The notes under the pieces are model-generated. The model ran no database searches. It saw only the letters and a program-made list of their open reading frames with translations, and was not told where the DNA came from. Positions 44,571 to 52,728 of a DNA stretch of 64,000 nucleotides are shown here, in pieces (the first letter of the stretch is position 1; each line of letters opens with the position of its first letter). Made by a program: the position numbers and the translations under genes. The stretch is from positions 62,001 through 126,000 of the forward strand of contig NZ_JAAGOH010000008.1 of assembly GCF_010499455.1 (NCBI RefSeq), given 5' to 3'. Source of the DNA: Ideonella livida. Its GTDB lineage: Bacteria; Pseudomonadota; Gammaproteobacteria; Burkholderiales; Burkholderiaceae_C.

Positions 44571-45307
44571 GCTTGCCCCGCATTGGCATCGTTGCCATCA
44601 CCAAACACGGCGCCACCCAGGCGCGCCGGCTGGCACAGCAGCTGCCGCACGCCCACCTCTGCACGGCAGAGAAGTTCGCCCCGGTGTTCGCCGGCCTGCC
44701 CAACCCGCTGCGCGCCTACCCCGGCGCCCTGCGCGACGAGATCGGGCCCCTGTTCGCAACGGTCGACCAGTTGGTGTTTTTTGTCTCGCTGGGCGCGGTG
44801 GTGCGCCTCATTGCGCCTTTCCTGAAGAACAAGGACGAAGACCCCGGCGTCACCGTGGTGGACGATGCTGGCCGCTACGCCATTGCCGTGCTGTCCGGCC
44901 ATGTGGGCGGCGCCAACGCCATGGCCGAGCAGGTGGCCGCGCTGCTGGGCGCCGAGCCGGTGCTCACCACTGCCTCGGACGTGGGGCGCACGATTCCCGT
45001 GGACATCCTGGGCCGCGAGCTGGGCTGGCGGGTGGAGGCACCCAAGCGCAACATCACCCGCGTCTCGGCCGCCGTGGTGAACGAGGAGCCGGTGGCCTTT
45101 GTCCAGGAAGCCGGCAGCCCGCACTGGTGGACCCGCCCCACGCCGCTGCCGCCCAGCATCCAGCGCTTTGGCCGTTTGGACGAGGTGGATCTGGCGCGCT
45201 TTGCCGCCGTGCTGTGGGTGACGAATGCGGAGGTGCCCGAGACGCTGTGGCAGCAGTTGCATGAGCGCCTGGTGGTGTATCGCCCGCCGGTGGACCGTGC
45301 GGCATGA
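44567..45307 (+). CDS. cbiG: Cobalt-precorrin 5A hydrolase CbiG, N-terminal and central domains only
   Basis: 246 aa beginning with a TTG that overlaps the cobI stop. IGIVAITKHGATQARRLAQQ, VFFVSLGAVVRLIAPFLKNK and VVDDAGRYAIAVLSGHVGGANA are the CbiG N-terminal motifs; ITRVSAAVVNEEPVAFVQEA is the central domain. The usual C-terminal domain (CobE-like) is missing here and instead starts the following gene. CbiG removes the C2 unit of cobalt-precorrin-5A as acetaldehyde. The split points to rearranged gene boundaries. Overlap of 4 bases with the next gene suggests coupled synthesis. Confidence 0.88.
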   Translation: MSLPRIGIVAITKHGATQARRLAQQLPHAHLCTAEKFAPVFAGLPNPLRAYPGALRDEIGPLFATVDQLVFFVSLGAVVRLIAPFLKNKDEDPGVTVVDDAGRYAIAVLSGHVGGANAMAEQVAALLGAEPVLTTASDVGRTIPVDILGRELGWRVEAPKRNITRVSAAVVNEEPVAFVQEAGSPHWWTRPTPLPPSIQRFGRLDEVDLARFAAVLWVTNAEVPETLWQQLHERLVVYRPPVDRAA

Positions 45308-46758
45308 GCGCCTCGGCCCTCACCCCGCCCCGCCCGCGGCTGGCCCTGGGCCTGGGCTGCGACCGCCACACCCCCGAAGCCACGCTGCGACAGGCCGTGG
45401 CCGAAGCCCTGGCCCGGCTGGGCGCCGATTGGTCGGACGTGGCCGCCGTGGCCAGCATCACCCTGAAGGCCGACGAAGCGGGCCTGCTGGCCCTGTGCGC
45501 GTCGCAGGGCTGGCAGCCGCAGTTTTACGCGCCGCCGCAGCTCGCCGCCGTGGCGGTGCCCAACCCCTCTGAGACCGTGCGGCGCCACACCGGCACGCCC
45601 TCCGTCAGTGAGGCGGCCGCCTTGCTGGCCGCTGGGCGCCCGCACGAGATGCACGCGCTGCGCTTGGAGAAACACCGACGCCAAGGCCCGGACGGCCGCC
45701 ACGCCACCGTGTCGGTCGCTGACATGACCCCAACCCCCATGACCCCTTCCTCACCCACCACCCCGCGGGGCCAGATCACCCTGGTCGGCATCGGCCCCGG
45801 CAGTCCCGAGCACATGACCGCCCGCGCCCGCAGCGCCATTGCCGAGGCCGACACGGTGATCGGCTACGTCACCTACATCAAGCTGGTGGCCGATCTGCTG
45901 GACGGCAAGGAGGTCATCCGCAAGAGCATGACCGAGGAGCTGGACCGCGCCATCGAGGCCCTGGACCGCGCCCGCCAAGGCAAGAAGGTGGCCCTCATCT
46001 CCTCGGGGGACGCCGGGGTGTACGGCATGGCCGGCCCGACCTACGAGGTGCTGTTCCAGGCCGGCTGGACACCCGACAGCGGCGTGGCCGTGGAGATCGT
46101 GCCCGGCGCCTCGGCGCTCAACAGCTGCGCCGCCCTGGTGGGGGCCCCACTGACGCACGACTTCTGCGCCATCTCGCTCTCCGACCTGCTCACGCCCTGG
46201 CCGGTGATCGCCCGGCGCCTGGATGCGGCGGCATACGCGGATTTTGTCGTCGCGCTTTACAACCCCAAGAGCGGGCGGCGCACGCGCCAGATCGTCGAAG
46301 CGCAGCGCCTGTTCCTGCGCCACCGCCGGCCCGACACGCCGGTGGTCATCGTCAAGAGCGCCTACCGCCGGCGGGAGCAGATCCACTTCACCACCCTGGC
46401 CGCCATGTGCGAGGCCGACATCGGCATGCTCAGCACCGTGCTCATCGGCAACAGCAGCACCTTTGTGCGCGCCGGGCGCATGGTCACGCCGCGGGGCTAC
46501 GCCAACAAGTACCAGAACGGCGACGAGGGCTTTGCCACCCGTGACGGCGAGAAGGCCGGGCGGTCCCTGTCCACCGGCCTGACGGGCTGGCTGGACACCC
46601 TGCAAGCCGAGCACGCCGCCGGCACCGACGTGGCCGCGCTGGCCCTGCGCCACCGCCTGCCAGAAGACTACCTGCGCGCCGTGCTGGCCGAGCCGCGGGA
46701 CACCGGGAACGCCGCCCCGGCCACTGCCGCTGCCACCGCCGAGGAGGGCGACGCATGA
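45304..46758 (+). CDS. cobJ: CobE/CbiG C-terminal domain fused to precorrin-3B C17-methyltransferase (CobJ/CbiH)
   Basis: 484 aa. Residues about 1-125 are a CobE-like domain (LALGLGCDRHTPEATLRQAV, VASITLKADEAGLLAL, SVSEAAALLAAG), the third domain of CbiG in other bacteria. A Thr/Pro linker (near 140-155) leads to CobJ/CbiH: ITLVGIGPGSPEHMTARA, ISSGDAGVYGMAGP, IVPGASALNSCAALVGAPL, ALYNPKSGRR. It performs ring contraction and C17 methylation. The fusion joins the hydrolase function to the methyltransferase before it. An alanine-rich tail ends the protein. Both ends overlap neighbours by four bases. Confidence 0.92.
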   Translation: MSASALTPPRPRLALGLGCDRHTPEATLRQAVAEALARLGADWSDVAAVASITLKADEAGLLALCASQGWQPQFYAPPQLAAVAVPNPSETVRRHTGTPSVSEAAALLAAGRPHEMHALRLEKHRRQGPDGRHATVSVADMTPTPMTPSSPTTPRGQITLVGIGPGSPEHMTARARSAIAEADTVIGYVTYIKLVADLLDGKEVIRKSMTEELDRAIEALDRARQGKKVALISSGDAGVYGMAGPTYEVLFQAGWTPDSGVAVEIVPGASALNSCAALVGAPLTHDFCAISLSDLLTPWPVIARRLDAAAYADFVVALYNPKSGRRTRQIVEAQRLFLRHRRPDTPVVIVKSAYRRREQIHFTTLAAMCEADIGMLSTVLIGNSSTFVRAGRMVTPRGYANKYQNGDEGFATRDGEKAGRSLSTGLTGWLDTLQAEHAAGTDVAALALRHRLPEDYLRAVLAEPRDTGNAAPATAAATAEEGDA

Positions 46759-47171
46759 GCGAGTCCGCGATCAAACCCCGCATCGGCGCCTACGCCCGCC
46801 ACCTGCTGGTCTGCACCGGCCCGCGCTGCACCCAGGACGGCCAGGCCCAGGCCCTGTTCGACAGCCTGGGCGAGAAGTTCAAGGCCGCCGGCCTGAACGA
46901 GGGGGCGCTGCGTGTCAAACGCAGCCGGGTGAGCTGCTTTGCCGCCTGCAAGGGCGGCCCGGTGATGTGCGTGCAGCCCGACGGCACCTGGTACTACAAC
47001 GTCACCCCTGCGCACATGGACCGCATCATCGCGCAGCACCTGGTGGGTGGCCGGCCGGTGGCCGAGCTGGTGTTCCACCAAGGGCCGGGCTGCGCGGCCG
47101 CCCAGGCCGATCCCGCCCCTGACCCCCAGCCGGTGCAGGCCTGCGCCGGGGCCCCCGACACCTCGGGCTGA
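46755..47171 (+). CDS. Thioredoxin-fold (2Fe-2S) ferredoxin-like protein, CbiW-type
   Basis: 138 aa. Cysteines C20-x4-C25 and C61-x3-C65 (CTGPRC, SCFAAC), with a further C72, have the spacing of thioredoxin-like 2Fe-2S ferredoxins; the surrounding RHLLVC and SCFAACKGGPVMCV match that class. Ferredoxins of this type occur in cobalamin operons (CbiW of Bacillus megaterium) and may supply electrons to ring contraction or corrin reduction. The start overlaps the cobJ stop (ATGA). A Pro/Ala-rich tail follows the domain. Its exact partner is unknown. Confidence 0.8.
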   Translation: MSESAIKPRIGAYARHLLVCTGPRCTQDGQAQALFDSLGEKFKAAGLNEGALRVKRSRVSCFAACKGGPVMCVQPDGTWYYNVTPAHMDRIIAQHLVGGRPVAELVFHQGPGCAAAQADPAPDPQPVQACAGAPDTSG

Positions 47172-47289
47172 AGCCGCCACCGCTGCCCCGGGGCTTGTCA
47201 GCCCCGGCGGGCGCTGCTTGCCCGAGAATCCGCCGCCTTCACCGTCCACCGCCCCACCGTCTGCTCGCCCACGGCCTGCCCCACACCCC

Positions 47290-47787
47290 ATGACCGCCTC
47301 CCTCGACATCCGCCGCGCCTACCTGGCCGAGCTGCCTGACCTGGCCCCGCTGTTCAACGCCTACCGTGCCTTCTACGACTGCCCGGTGGACGAGGCCGGC
47401 AGCCTCGAATTCCTGCGCGAGCGGCTGCTGCAAGGCCAGTGCTGGGTGTGGGTGGCCTACCGTCAGACGGCAACAAGCCGCCAGGCCCTGGGCTTCACAC
47501 TGGGCTATCCCACCTTCTGCTCGCTGCAGCTGGCGCCCATCGTCGTGCTGCATGACCTGTTCACCCTGCCGGCCGCCCGCGGCACCGGCGTGGCCGGCGC
47601 CCTGATGCAAACGCTGGAACAGGAGGCCCGCCGCCGCGGCTGTGTGCGGATCGACCTGACCACCGCCCACACCAACACCGCTGCGCAGTCGCTCTACCAG
47701 GCCCAGGGCTATGCCCACGACCTGGTGTTCCGCACCTACAGCAAGGCACTGACCCCCGCGGCAGCCCCGGGCGAGGTCTCGGCATGA
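47290..47787 (+). CDS. GNAT family N-acetyltransferase embedded in the cobalamin operon
   Basis: 165 aa. It has LYLAELPDLAPLFNAYR-like opening (RRAYLAELPDLAPLFNAYR), VVLHDLFTLPAARGTGVAGA with the acetyl-CoA loop (R-G-T-G-V-A), and DLTTAHTNTAAQSLYQAQGY. This is a complete GNAT fold. It has no known place in cobalamin synthesis. The gene begins 118 bases after the ferredoxin and its stop overlaps the cobB ATG, so it is part of the transcript. Substrate unknown: it could modify a corrinoid-related amine or be a passenger. Confidence 0.82.
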   Translation: MTASLDIRRAYLAELPDLAPLFNAYRAFYDCPVDEAGSLEFLRERLLQGQCWVWVAYRQTATSRQALGFTLGYPTFCSLQLAPIVVLHDLFTLPAARGTGVAGALMQTLEQEARRRGCVRIDLTTAHTNTAAQSLYQAQGYAHDLVFRTYSKALTPAAAPGEVSA

Positions 47788-49217
47788 GCCCGTCGACTAT
47801 GTCTGCCGCCACCCCCTCCATCGCCCCCACCCTGGCGCCCGTGCTGCTGATCGCCGGCCTGGCCTCCGGCCAGGGCAAGACCACCGTGGTGGCCGCGCTG
47901 GCCACCGCGCTGCGCCGCGCCGGCCACCGGGTGCGGGTGTTCAAGTCCGGCCCGGACTTCATCGACCCCATGGTGCTGGCCCGTGCCAGCGGCCAGCCGG
48001 TGTTCAACCTCGATGACCGCATGGTCGGCCTGCCCGAGTCGCGCCAGCGCGTGGCCCAGGCGGCGGCCGAGGCCGATGTGGTGCTGATCGAAGGCGTGAT
48101 GGGCCTGTACGACGGCCCGCCCAGCGCCGCCGACCTGGCCCGCGGCCTGGACGTGCCGGTGGCCGTGGTCATCGATGCCGGCGCCATGGCCCAGACCTTT
48201 GGCGCCCTGGTGCATGGCTTGGCGCACTACCCCGCGGGTCGCAGCGGCGAGGCCCCGCCCCTGCGGCTGATCGGTGCCATCGCCAACCGTGTGGGCAGCG
48301 CCGGCCACGCGCAGATGCTGGCCGAAAGCCTGAACCCGCCGGCCGATCCCACGCTGGCCGAACTGACGGCGGCCGCTACTGACACGGCCCCGCGCCTGCT
48401 GGGCTGGCTGCCCAAGGCCGCCCAGGCCATCCCGGAGCGCCACCTGGGCCTGGCCAGTGACGCCACCGCCGAGATCGACGCCGCGCTGGACGCCCTGGCC
48501 GCCAGCCTGGACCCGGCCCTGCTGCAAGCTCTGCTGGACCTGCCGCGCTGGCAGCCCCCGGCCGCTGCCGCGCCGGCCCCCGCTGCGCCGCCGGCCCTGC
48601 TGGCCGGCCGCACCGTGGCCGTGGCGCGGGATGCAGCCTTCCGCTTCCTCTACCCCGCCAACCTGGAGGCCCTGCAGGCCCTGGGCGCGCAACTGGCCTT
48701 CTTCTCACCGCTGGCCGATGAGGCCATCCCGGAGGGCGCCGATGCCCTGTGGCTGCCCGGCGGCTACCCCGAGTTGTACGCCGCCGAGCTGGCGGCGGCC
48801 GCGCGCTGGACCGCCTCAGTGCAGGCCTTCGCCCAGGCTGGATACCCCATCTGGGCCGAATGCGGCGGCATGATGGCCTTGGCCGACACCCTGGTGCCCA
48901 CCGAGGGCCCGCCGCATGCCATGGCCGGCCTGCTGCCCGGCCGGGCCACCCTGCAGAACCGTGTGGCCGGTCTGGGCGTGCAAACGCTGAGCCTGCCCGG
49001 CCTGCCCGCCGACACGCCCGCGCTGCGCGGCCACACCTTCCACTACGCCACGCTGGCCAGCCCCCTGGCGCCCGAGGTGCATGCCCAGCGCCTGCGCGGC
49101 GGCGAGGGCGAAGCGGTGTGGCGGCGCGCTGGCCTGCGCTGCAGCTTCTTCCACGCCTATTTCCCCTCGTCCCCGGTCGCCACGGCGGCCCTCTTCAGCC
49201 CGGAGGTCGGCGCATGA
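47784..49217 (+). CDS. cobB: Cobyrinate a,c-diamide synthase
   Basis: 477 aa (CobB/CbiA). The P-loop-like GLASGQGKTTVVAALATAL begins the ATPase half, with FKSGPDFIDPMVLA and LIEGVMGLYDGPPS. The glutamine amidotransferase half has WLPGGYPELYA and the catalytic Cys in AECGGMMALADTLV. It amidates side chains a and c with glutamine and ATP. No cobyric acid synthase (CobQ) follows. The stop overlaps the cobU ATG. Confidence 0.93.
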   Translation: MSPSTMSAATPSIAPTLAPVLLIAGLASGQGKTTVVAALATALRRAGHRVRVFKSGPDFIDPMVLARASGQPVFNLDDRMVGLPESRQRVAQAAAEADVVLIEGVMGLYDGPPSAADLARGLDVPVAVVIDAGAMAQTFGALVHGLAHYPAGRSGEAPPLRLIGAIANRVGSAGHAQMLAESLNPPADPTLAELTAAATDTAPRLLGWLPKAAQAIPERHLGLASDATAEIDAALDALAASLDPALLQALLDLPRWQPPAAAAPAPAAPPALLAGRTVAVARDAAFRFLYPANLEALQALGAQLAFFSPLADEAIPEGADALWLPGGYPELYAAELAAAARWTASVQAFAQAGYPIWAECGGMMALADTLVPTEGPPHAMAGLLPGRATLQNRVAGLGVQTLSLPGLPADTPALRGHTFHYATLASPLAPEVHAQRLRGGEGEAVWRRAGLRCSFFHAYFPSSPVATAALFSPEVGA

Positions 49218-49828
49218 AACAGCTCATCCTGGGCGGTGCCCGCTCCGGCAAGAGCCGCTTGGCCGAGGAACAGGCCGCGCACTGGGCTGCCCAGGCACCC
49301 GGCCGTGAGGTGGTGGTGGTGGTGACCGCCCGCAGCGGCCCTGGCGACCCCAATGCCCCCCGCGACCCGGAAATGGCCGAGCGCATCGCCCAGCACCGGG
49401 CCCGCCGCCCAGCCGACTGGCAGACCGTGGAGGCCCCGGTGGCGCTGGCCACCGCACTGCGCGCCGCCGACGGCCCGCAGCGCCTGCTGCTGGTGGACTG
49501 CCTGACCCTGTGGCTCACCAACCTGCTGCTGGCCGACCTGGCCCCCGAGGTGGACCTGGACACCGTGCGCCACCTGCCGTTGGGCGACACCTTCACCCGC
49601 GAGCGCACCGCCCTGCTGGACACCCTGCCGACGCTGCAGGCCCCCGTGCTGCTGATCGGCAACGAGGTGGGTCACGGCATCGTGCCGCTGGGCGCGCTCA
49701 ACCGCCAATTCGTGGATGAATCCGGCCGCCTGCACCAGGCCCTGGCCGCGCAGTGCGAGCGGGTGGATTTCGTCATGGCCGGTTGCGTGCTGGCGCTGAA
49801 GACCGCCGCGACGGGGGCCCCGTGCTGA
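49214..49828 (+). CDS. cobU: Adenosylcobinamide kinase / guanylyltransferase
   Basis: 204 aa (CobU/CobP). P-loop LILGGARSGKSRLAEE opens it; RIAQHRARRPADWQTVEAP holds the nucleotide-accepting His, then LLVDCLTLWLTNLL and LIGNEVGHGIVPLGALNR. It phosphorylates adenosylcobinamide and attaches GMP, activating it for CobS. ATG 49214 overlaps the cobB stop (ATGA). The end overlaps the GTG of btuF. Confidence 0.95.
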   Translation: MKQLILGGARSGKSRLAEEQAAHWAAQAPGREVVVVVTARSGPGDPNAPRDPEMAERIAQHRARRPADWQTVEAPVALATALRAADGPQRLLLVDCLTLWLTNLLLADLAPEVDLDTVRHLPLGDTFTRERTALLDTLPTLQAPVLLIGNEVGHGIVPLGALNRQFVDESGRLHQALAAQCERVDFVMAGCVLALKTAATGAPC

Positions 49829-50733
49829 GCCGCCGCGCACCGCGGTGGCTGGGCTTCTGCTCAGCCCTGGCCCTGTGGGGTGCGGCCATCCTGCAGCCGG
49901 CGGCAGCCGCACCGGTCACCGCGGTGGACGACGAGGGCCGCACCGTCAGCCTGGCCCAGCCCGCCCAGCGCATCATCGGCCTGGGGCCGCACACCACCGA
50001 GCTGCTGTTTGCCGCCGGGGCCGGCGACAAGGTGGTGGCCACCGTGCGTTACGGTGACTACCCCGAGGCCGCCAAGCGGCTGCCGCAGGTGGGCGATGCC
50101 CACCTGCTGGACCTGGAGCGCATCGCCGCCCTCAAGCCCGACCTGCTGGTGGTGTGGATGCATGGCAGCGCCGCCGCGCAGATCGACCGCCTGCGCGCCC
50201 TGCGCATTCCCGTCTTCTACAGCGAGCCGCGGCGCCTGGCCGATGTGGGCAGCAGCCTGCGGCGCCTGGGCGCGCTGGCGGGCACGCCGGCCGCGGCCCA
50301 GGCCGCCGCCGACCGCTACGACGCCGAACTGGCTGCCCTGCGCCAGCGCCACGCCGGTCGGCCACCGCTGCGGGTCTTCTACCAGGTGTGGCACCAGCCC
50401 CTGCTCACCGTGAACGGCCAGCACATGATCAGTGACGTCATCGGCCTGTGCGGTGGGGTCAACGTCTTCGGCCCCCAGGCCGCCCTGGTGCCGCAGATCA
50501 GCCAGGAGGCGGTACTGACCGCGCGGCCCCAGGTGCTGGTGACCAGCACGCTGGATGGCCGGCCCGACGACAGCCTGCGTGGCTGGCAGGCGCTGAAGCA
50601 CTTCGAGCCCATCGCCCGGCAACGCGTGGTGCTGCTGCCGGCCGACCACATCAGCCGCCCGACGCCCCGACTGCTGCTGGGGGCCCGCCAGCTTTGCGAA
50701 GCGCTGGAAGGCTTTCGCGTCGGCATGCCCTGA
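49822..50733 (+). CDS. btuF: Periplasmic cobalamin-binding protein BtuF
   Basis: 303 aa. A GTG start overlapping the cobU stop gives a signal peptide (MLSRRAPRWLGFCSALALWG). The mature part fits class III substrate-binding proteins: RIIGLGPHTTELLFAAGAGDKVVATV, DYPEAAKRLPQVGDAH, AALKPDLLVVW and YQVWHQPLLTVNGQHMISDV. It delivers B12 to BtuCD, whose genes lie 19 kb upstream in the first unit. Placement at the end of the second unit keeps it under the second riboswitch. Confidence 0.88.
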   Translation: MLSRRAPRWLGFCSALALWGAAILQPAAAAPVTAVDDEGRTVSLAQPAQRIIGLGPHTTELLFAAGAGDKVVATVRYGDYPEAAKRLPQVGDAHLLDLERIAALKPDLLVVWMHGSAAAQIDRLRALRIPVFYSEPRRLADVGSSLRRLGALAGTPAAAQAAADRYDAELAALRQRHAGRPPLRVFYQVWHQPLLTVNGQHMISDVIGLCGGVNVFGPQAALVPQISQEAVLTARPQVLVTSTLDGRPDDSLRGWQALKHFEPIARQRVVLLPADHISRPTPRLLLGARQLCEALEGFRVGMP

Positions 50734-50741
50734 AAAAAGAA

Positions 50742-50769
50742 CCCGTCCGGGCCGTGAGGCCGGGACGGG
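50742..50769. terminator. Terminator between btuF and htrA (minus-strand T tract)
   Basis: CCCGTCCGGGCC (50742-50753) and GGCCGGGACGGG (50758-50769) pair with one mismatch over a GTGA loop. On the minus strand the stem is followed by TTCTTTTTT (complement of 50732-50740), so it is best read as the htrA terminator; the stem may also stop btuF transcripts. Confidence 0.75.
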
Positions 50770-50792
50770 CAACGCGTGTGTCACGACGCGAG

Positions 50793-50828
<36 letters not shown>

Positions 50829-50860
50829 ATAGGGTCATGGAGATCCGTGCGGGGCGGAGT

Positions 50861-52372
50861 TCAGCCCAGCGGGACAGGCACAAACAGGGTGTCGCCCTGA
50901 CGGCGTACCAGCAGCGCCACCTGCTTGGGCTTGTTCTTGAGCACGGCGCGGATGTCCTCCACCGACTTGACCGGCTTGCCGTTGATGGCAGTCACCACAT
51001 CCCCGGGCTCGATGCCGGCGCGGGCGGCGGCACCGCCCACTTCGTCGACGATCAGCCCGGACTCGCCGCCCAGGGCACGCTGTTCCTCGCGGCTCAGCGG
51101 GCGCATGGACAGGCCCAGGCGCGGACCGTCCTCGGCGCCGGCGGCGCTGGCGGTTTCAGTGCGGTTGTCGGCACCGCCCAGCGTGGCCGCCACGGTCTGC
51201 TCGGCACCATCGCGCCAGACCTGCAGGCTCACCTTCTCACCCGGCGTGGCCAGGCCGATGGTGGCCGACAGGGCGCCGGCCTGCGGCACGCGCTCGCCAT
51301 TGACGGCCACGATCACGTCACCGGCCTTCAGGCCCGCCTTCTCGGCGGCGCTGCCCTTGGCCACCTTGGCAATCAGCGCACCCTCGGGCCGCTTCATGCC
51401 GAAGGACTCGGCCAGCGCCTGGTTCACGTCCTGCACCATCACGCCCAGCTGGCCGTGACGGGCCTGGCCGGTGGCCACGATCTGGTCCTTGATCTTCAGC
51501 GCCACGTTGATCGGGATGGCAAAGCTCAGGCCCTGGAAGCCGCCGCTCTGGCTGTAGATCTGCGCGTTGATGCCCACCACCGCGCCGGTGCCGTCAAACA
51601 GCGGGCCGCCGGAGTTGCCGGGGTTGACCGCAGCATCGGTCTGGATGAAGGGCACCACCGTGTCCCCCGGCAGCGAGCGGCCCTTGGCGCTCACGATGCC
51701 CTGGGTGGCGGTCTGCTCCAGGCCATAGGGCGCGCCAATGGCCAGCACGGGGTCGCCCACCTCCAGGTTGCGGGTGTCGCCCAGCCGCACGGCCGGCAGG
51801 CCCTTGGCGTCGATGCGCAGCACGGCGATGTCGGTCACCGGGTCCGCGCCCAGCACCTTGGCCGCAAACTCGCGGTGGTCCTGCAGGCGGACCGTCACCT
51901 CCTTGGCGTCGCGCACCACATGGGCATTGGTCAGGATCAGGCCGTCGCTGGCGATGATGAAGCCCGAGCCCTGGCCACGGAAGGGCACCTTGGGCGCGGC
52001 GCCGCCGCGCTGGCGCTGCTGGAAGCCGGGCATGCCGCGGAAGAACTGGTAGAAGGGGTCGTTCTCGACGTCGGCTTCGCCGCCTTCGGCCTGGCGGGTG
52101 CCGGCCACCATCACGCCCACCACGGTGGGGCCGTTCTGCTTGACGATGCTCCGGTAGTCGGGCACGGCACCCGGGGGCAGCGGCGGGACCGGCGCCGGCG
52201 TGGTGGCCTGCTGCGCGGCCTGTGCCACGGCGGTGGCGGCGGCCGGGGCCTCGTCCTGGCCCCCCAGCAGGCTGAACGCGCCTGCCGAGCCCGCAGCCAC
52301 CAGGGCGGTGGTGAGCCCGGCGGTCACGGCCACGGTGGCCAGGGTGTTGGACTGCTTGCTGAAGAATTTCAT
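50861..52372 (-). CDS. degP: HtrA/DegP-type periplasmic serine protease
   Basis: 503 aa. A membrane or signal segment (LATVAVTAGLTTALVAAGS) is followed by the chymotrypsin-like domain with triad H151 (TNAHVV), D181 (DIAVLRID) and S254 (GNSGGPLF), then two PDZ domains (about 290-385 and 405-500, ending in KQVALLVRRQGDTLFV). A Do-family protease/chaperone for misfolded envelope proteins. GAGGAGG precedes the ATG at 52372. Two PDZ domains fit DegP/MucD; a specific symbol within the family is less certain. Confidence 0.92.
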   Translation of the reverse strand: MKFFSKQSNTLATVAVTAGLTTALVAAGSAGAFSLLGGQDEAPAAATAVAQAAQQATTPAPVPPLPPGAVPDYRSIVKQNGPTVVGVMVAGTRQAEGGEADVENDPFYQFFRGMPGFQQRQRGGAAPKVPFRGQGSGFIIASDGLILTNAHVVRDAKEVTVRLQDHREFAAKVLGADPVTDIAVLRIDAKGLPAVRLGDTRNLEVGDPVLAIGAPYGLEQTATQGIVSAKGRSLPGDTVVPFIQTDAAVNPGNSGGPLFDGTGAVVGINAQIYSQSGGFQGLSFAIPINVALKIKDQIVATGQARHGQLGVMVQDVNQALAESFGMKRPEGALIAKVAKGSAAEKAGLKAGDVIVAVNGERVPQAGALSATIGLATPGEKVSLQVWRDGAEQTVAATLGGADNRTETASAAGAEDGPRLGLSMRPLSREEQRALGGESGLIVDEVGGAAARAGIEPGDVVTAINGKPVKSVEDIRAVLKNKPKQVALLVRRQGDTLFVPVPLG

Positions 52373-52728
52373 GGGGCCTCCTCGCTGAGGATCGGGGGTC
52401 TGATTAGTCGCTGGGCCGGCCCGCTGCACCCTGAAGGGCTGGGAAGGGCAGGCCGTGTTGCCATGACCGTCATGGTGCGCTGCGCTGGTGAGGCGACGAT
52501 GAGCGCAGCGTGAAGCCAGGATTAAGCGCCGCTGCCGCCCCCCTGAATTCATGGGGGGCGGTTTACGTTTCTTCGCAGCGCAGGCATGCAAGGCCAAGAC
52601 CGCAAGCGCCCACTGAGGGCATGTCCAAGAAGCTCTCTCCTGTTGACCGGGCGCCCGGCCTTGACGCCCAGACCCATCACAAATGCAGCCCACCCACCGG
52701 TCGCTTCGCGTCAGCCCGCCCGGGGGGG
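52373..52728. other. Divergent intergenic region with stem-loop
   Basis: About 355 bases between htrA (left) and the lipoprotein gene (right). It holds promoter sequence for both that I cannot pin down and a strong stem-loop described separately. No credible open frame apart from an upstream extension of the lipoprotein frame (from 52510), which lacks a ribosome site. Confidence 0.4.
52536..52562 (+). terminator. Orphan stem-loop followed by T-rich bases
   Basis: CCGCCCCCC (52536-52544), a 9-base loop TGAATTCAT and GGGGGGCGG (52554-52562) form a perfect 9-bp GC stem followed by TTTACGTTTCTT. It looks like a plus-strand intrinsic terminator, but no annotated plus-strand gene ends before it; htrA runs the other way. 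It might end a small RNA, or attenuate the lipoprotein gene downstream. Confidence 0.5.

Noticed and set aside
47172-47289. Possible gene or new promoter between ferredoxin and the acetyltransferase gene
   Set aside because: Only 118 GC-rich bases, with no hexamer pair or hairpin that stands out.
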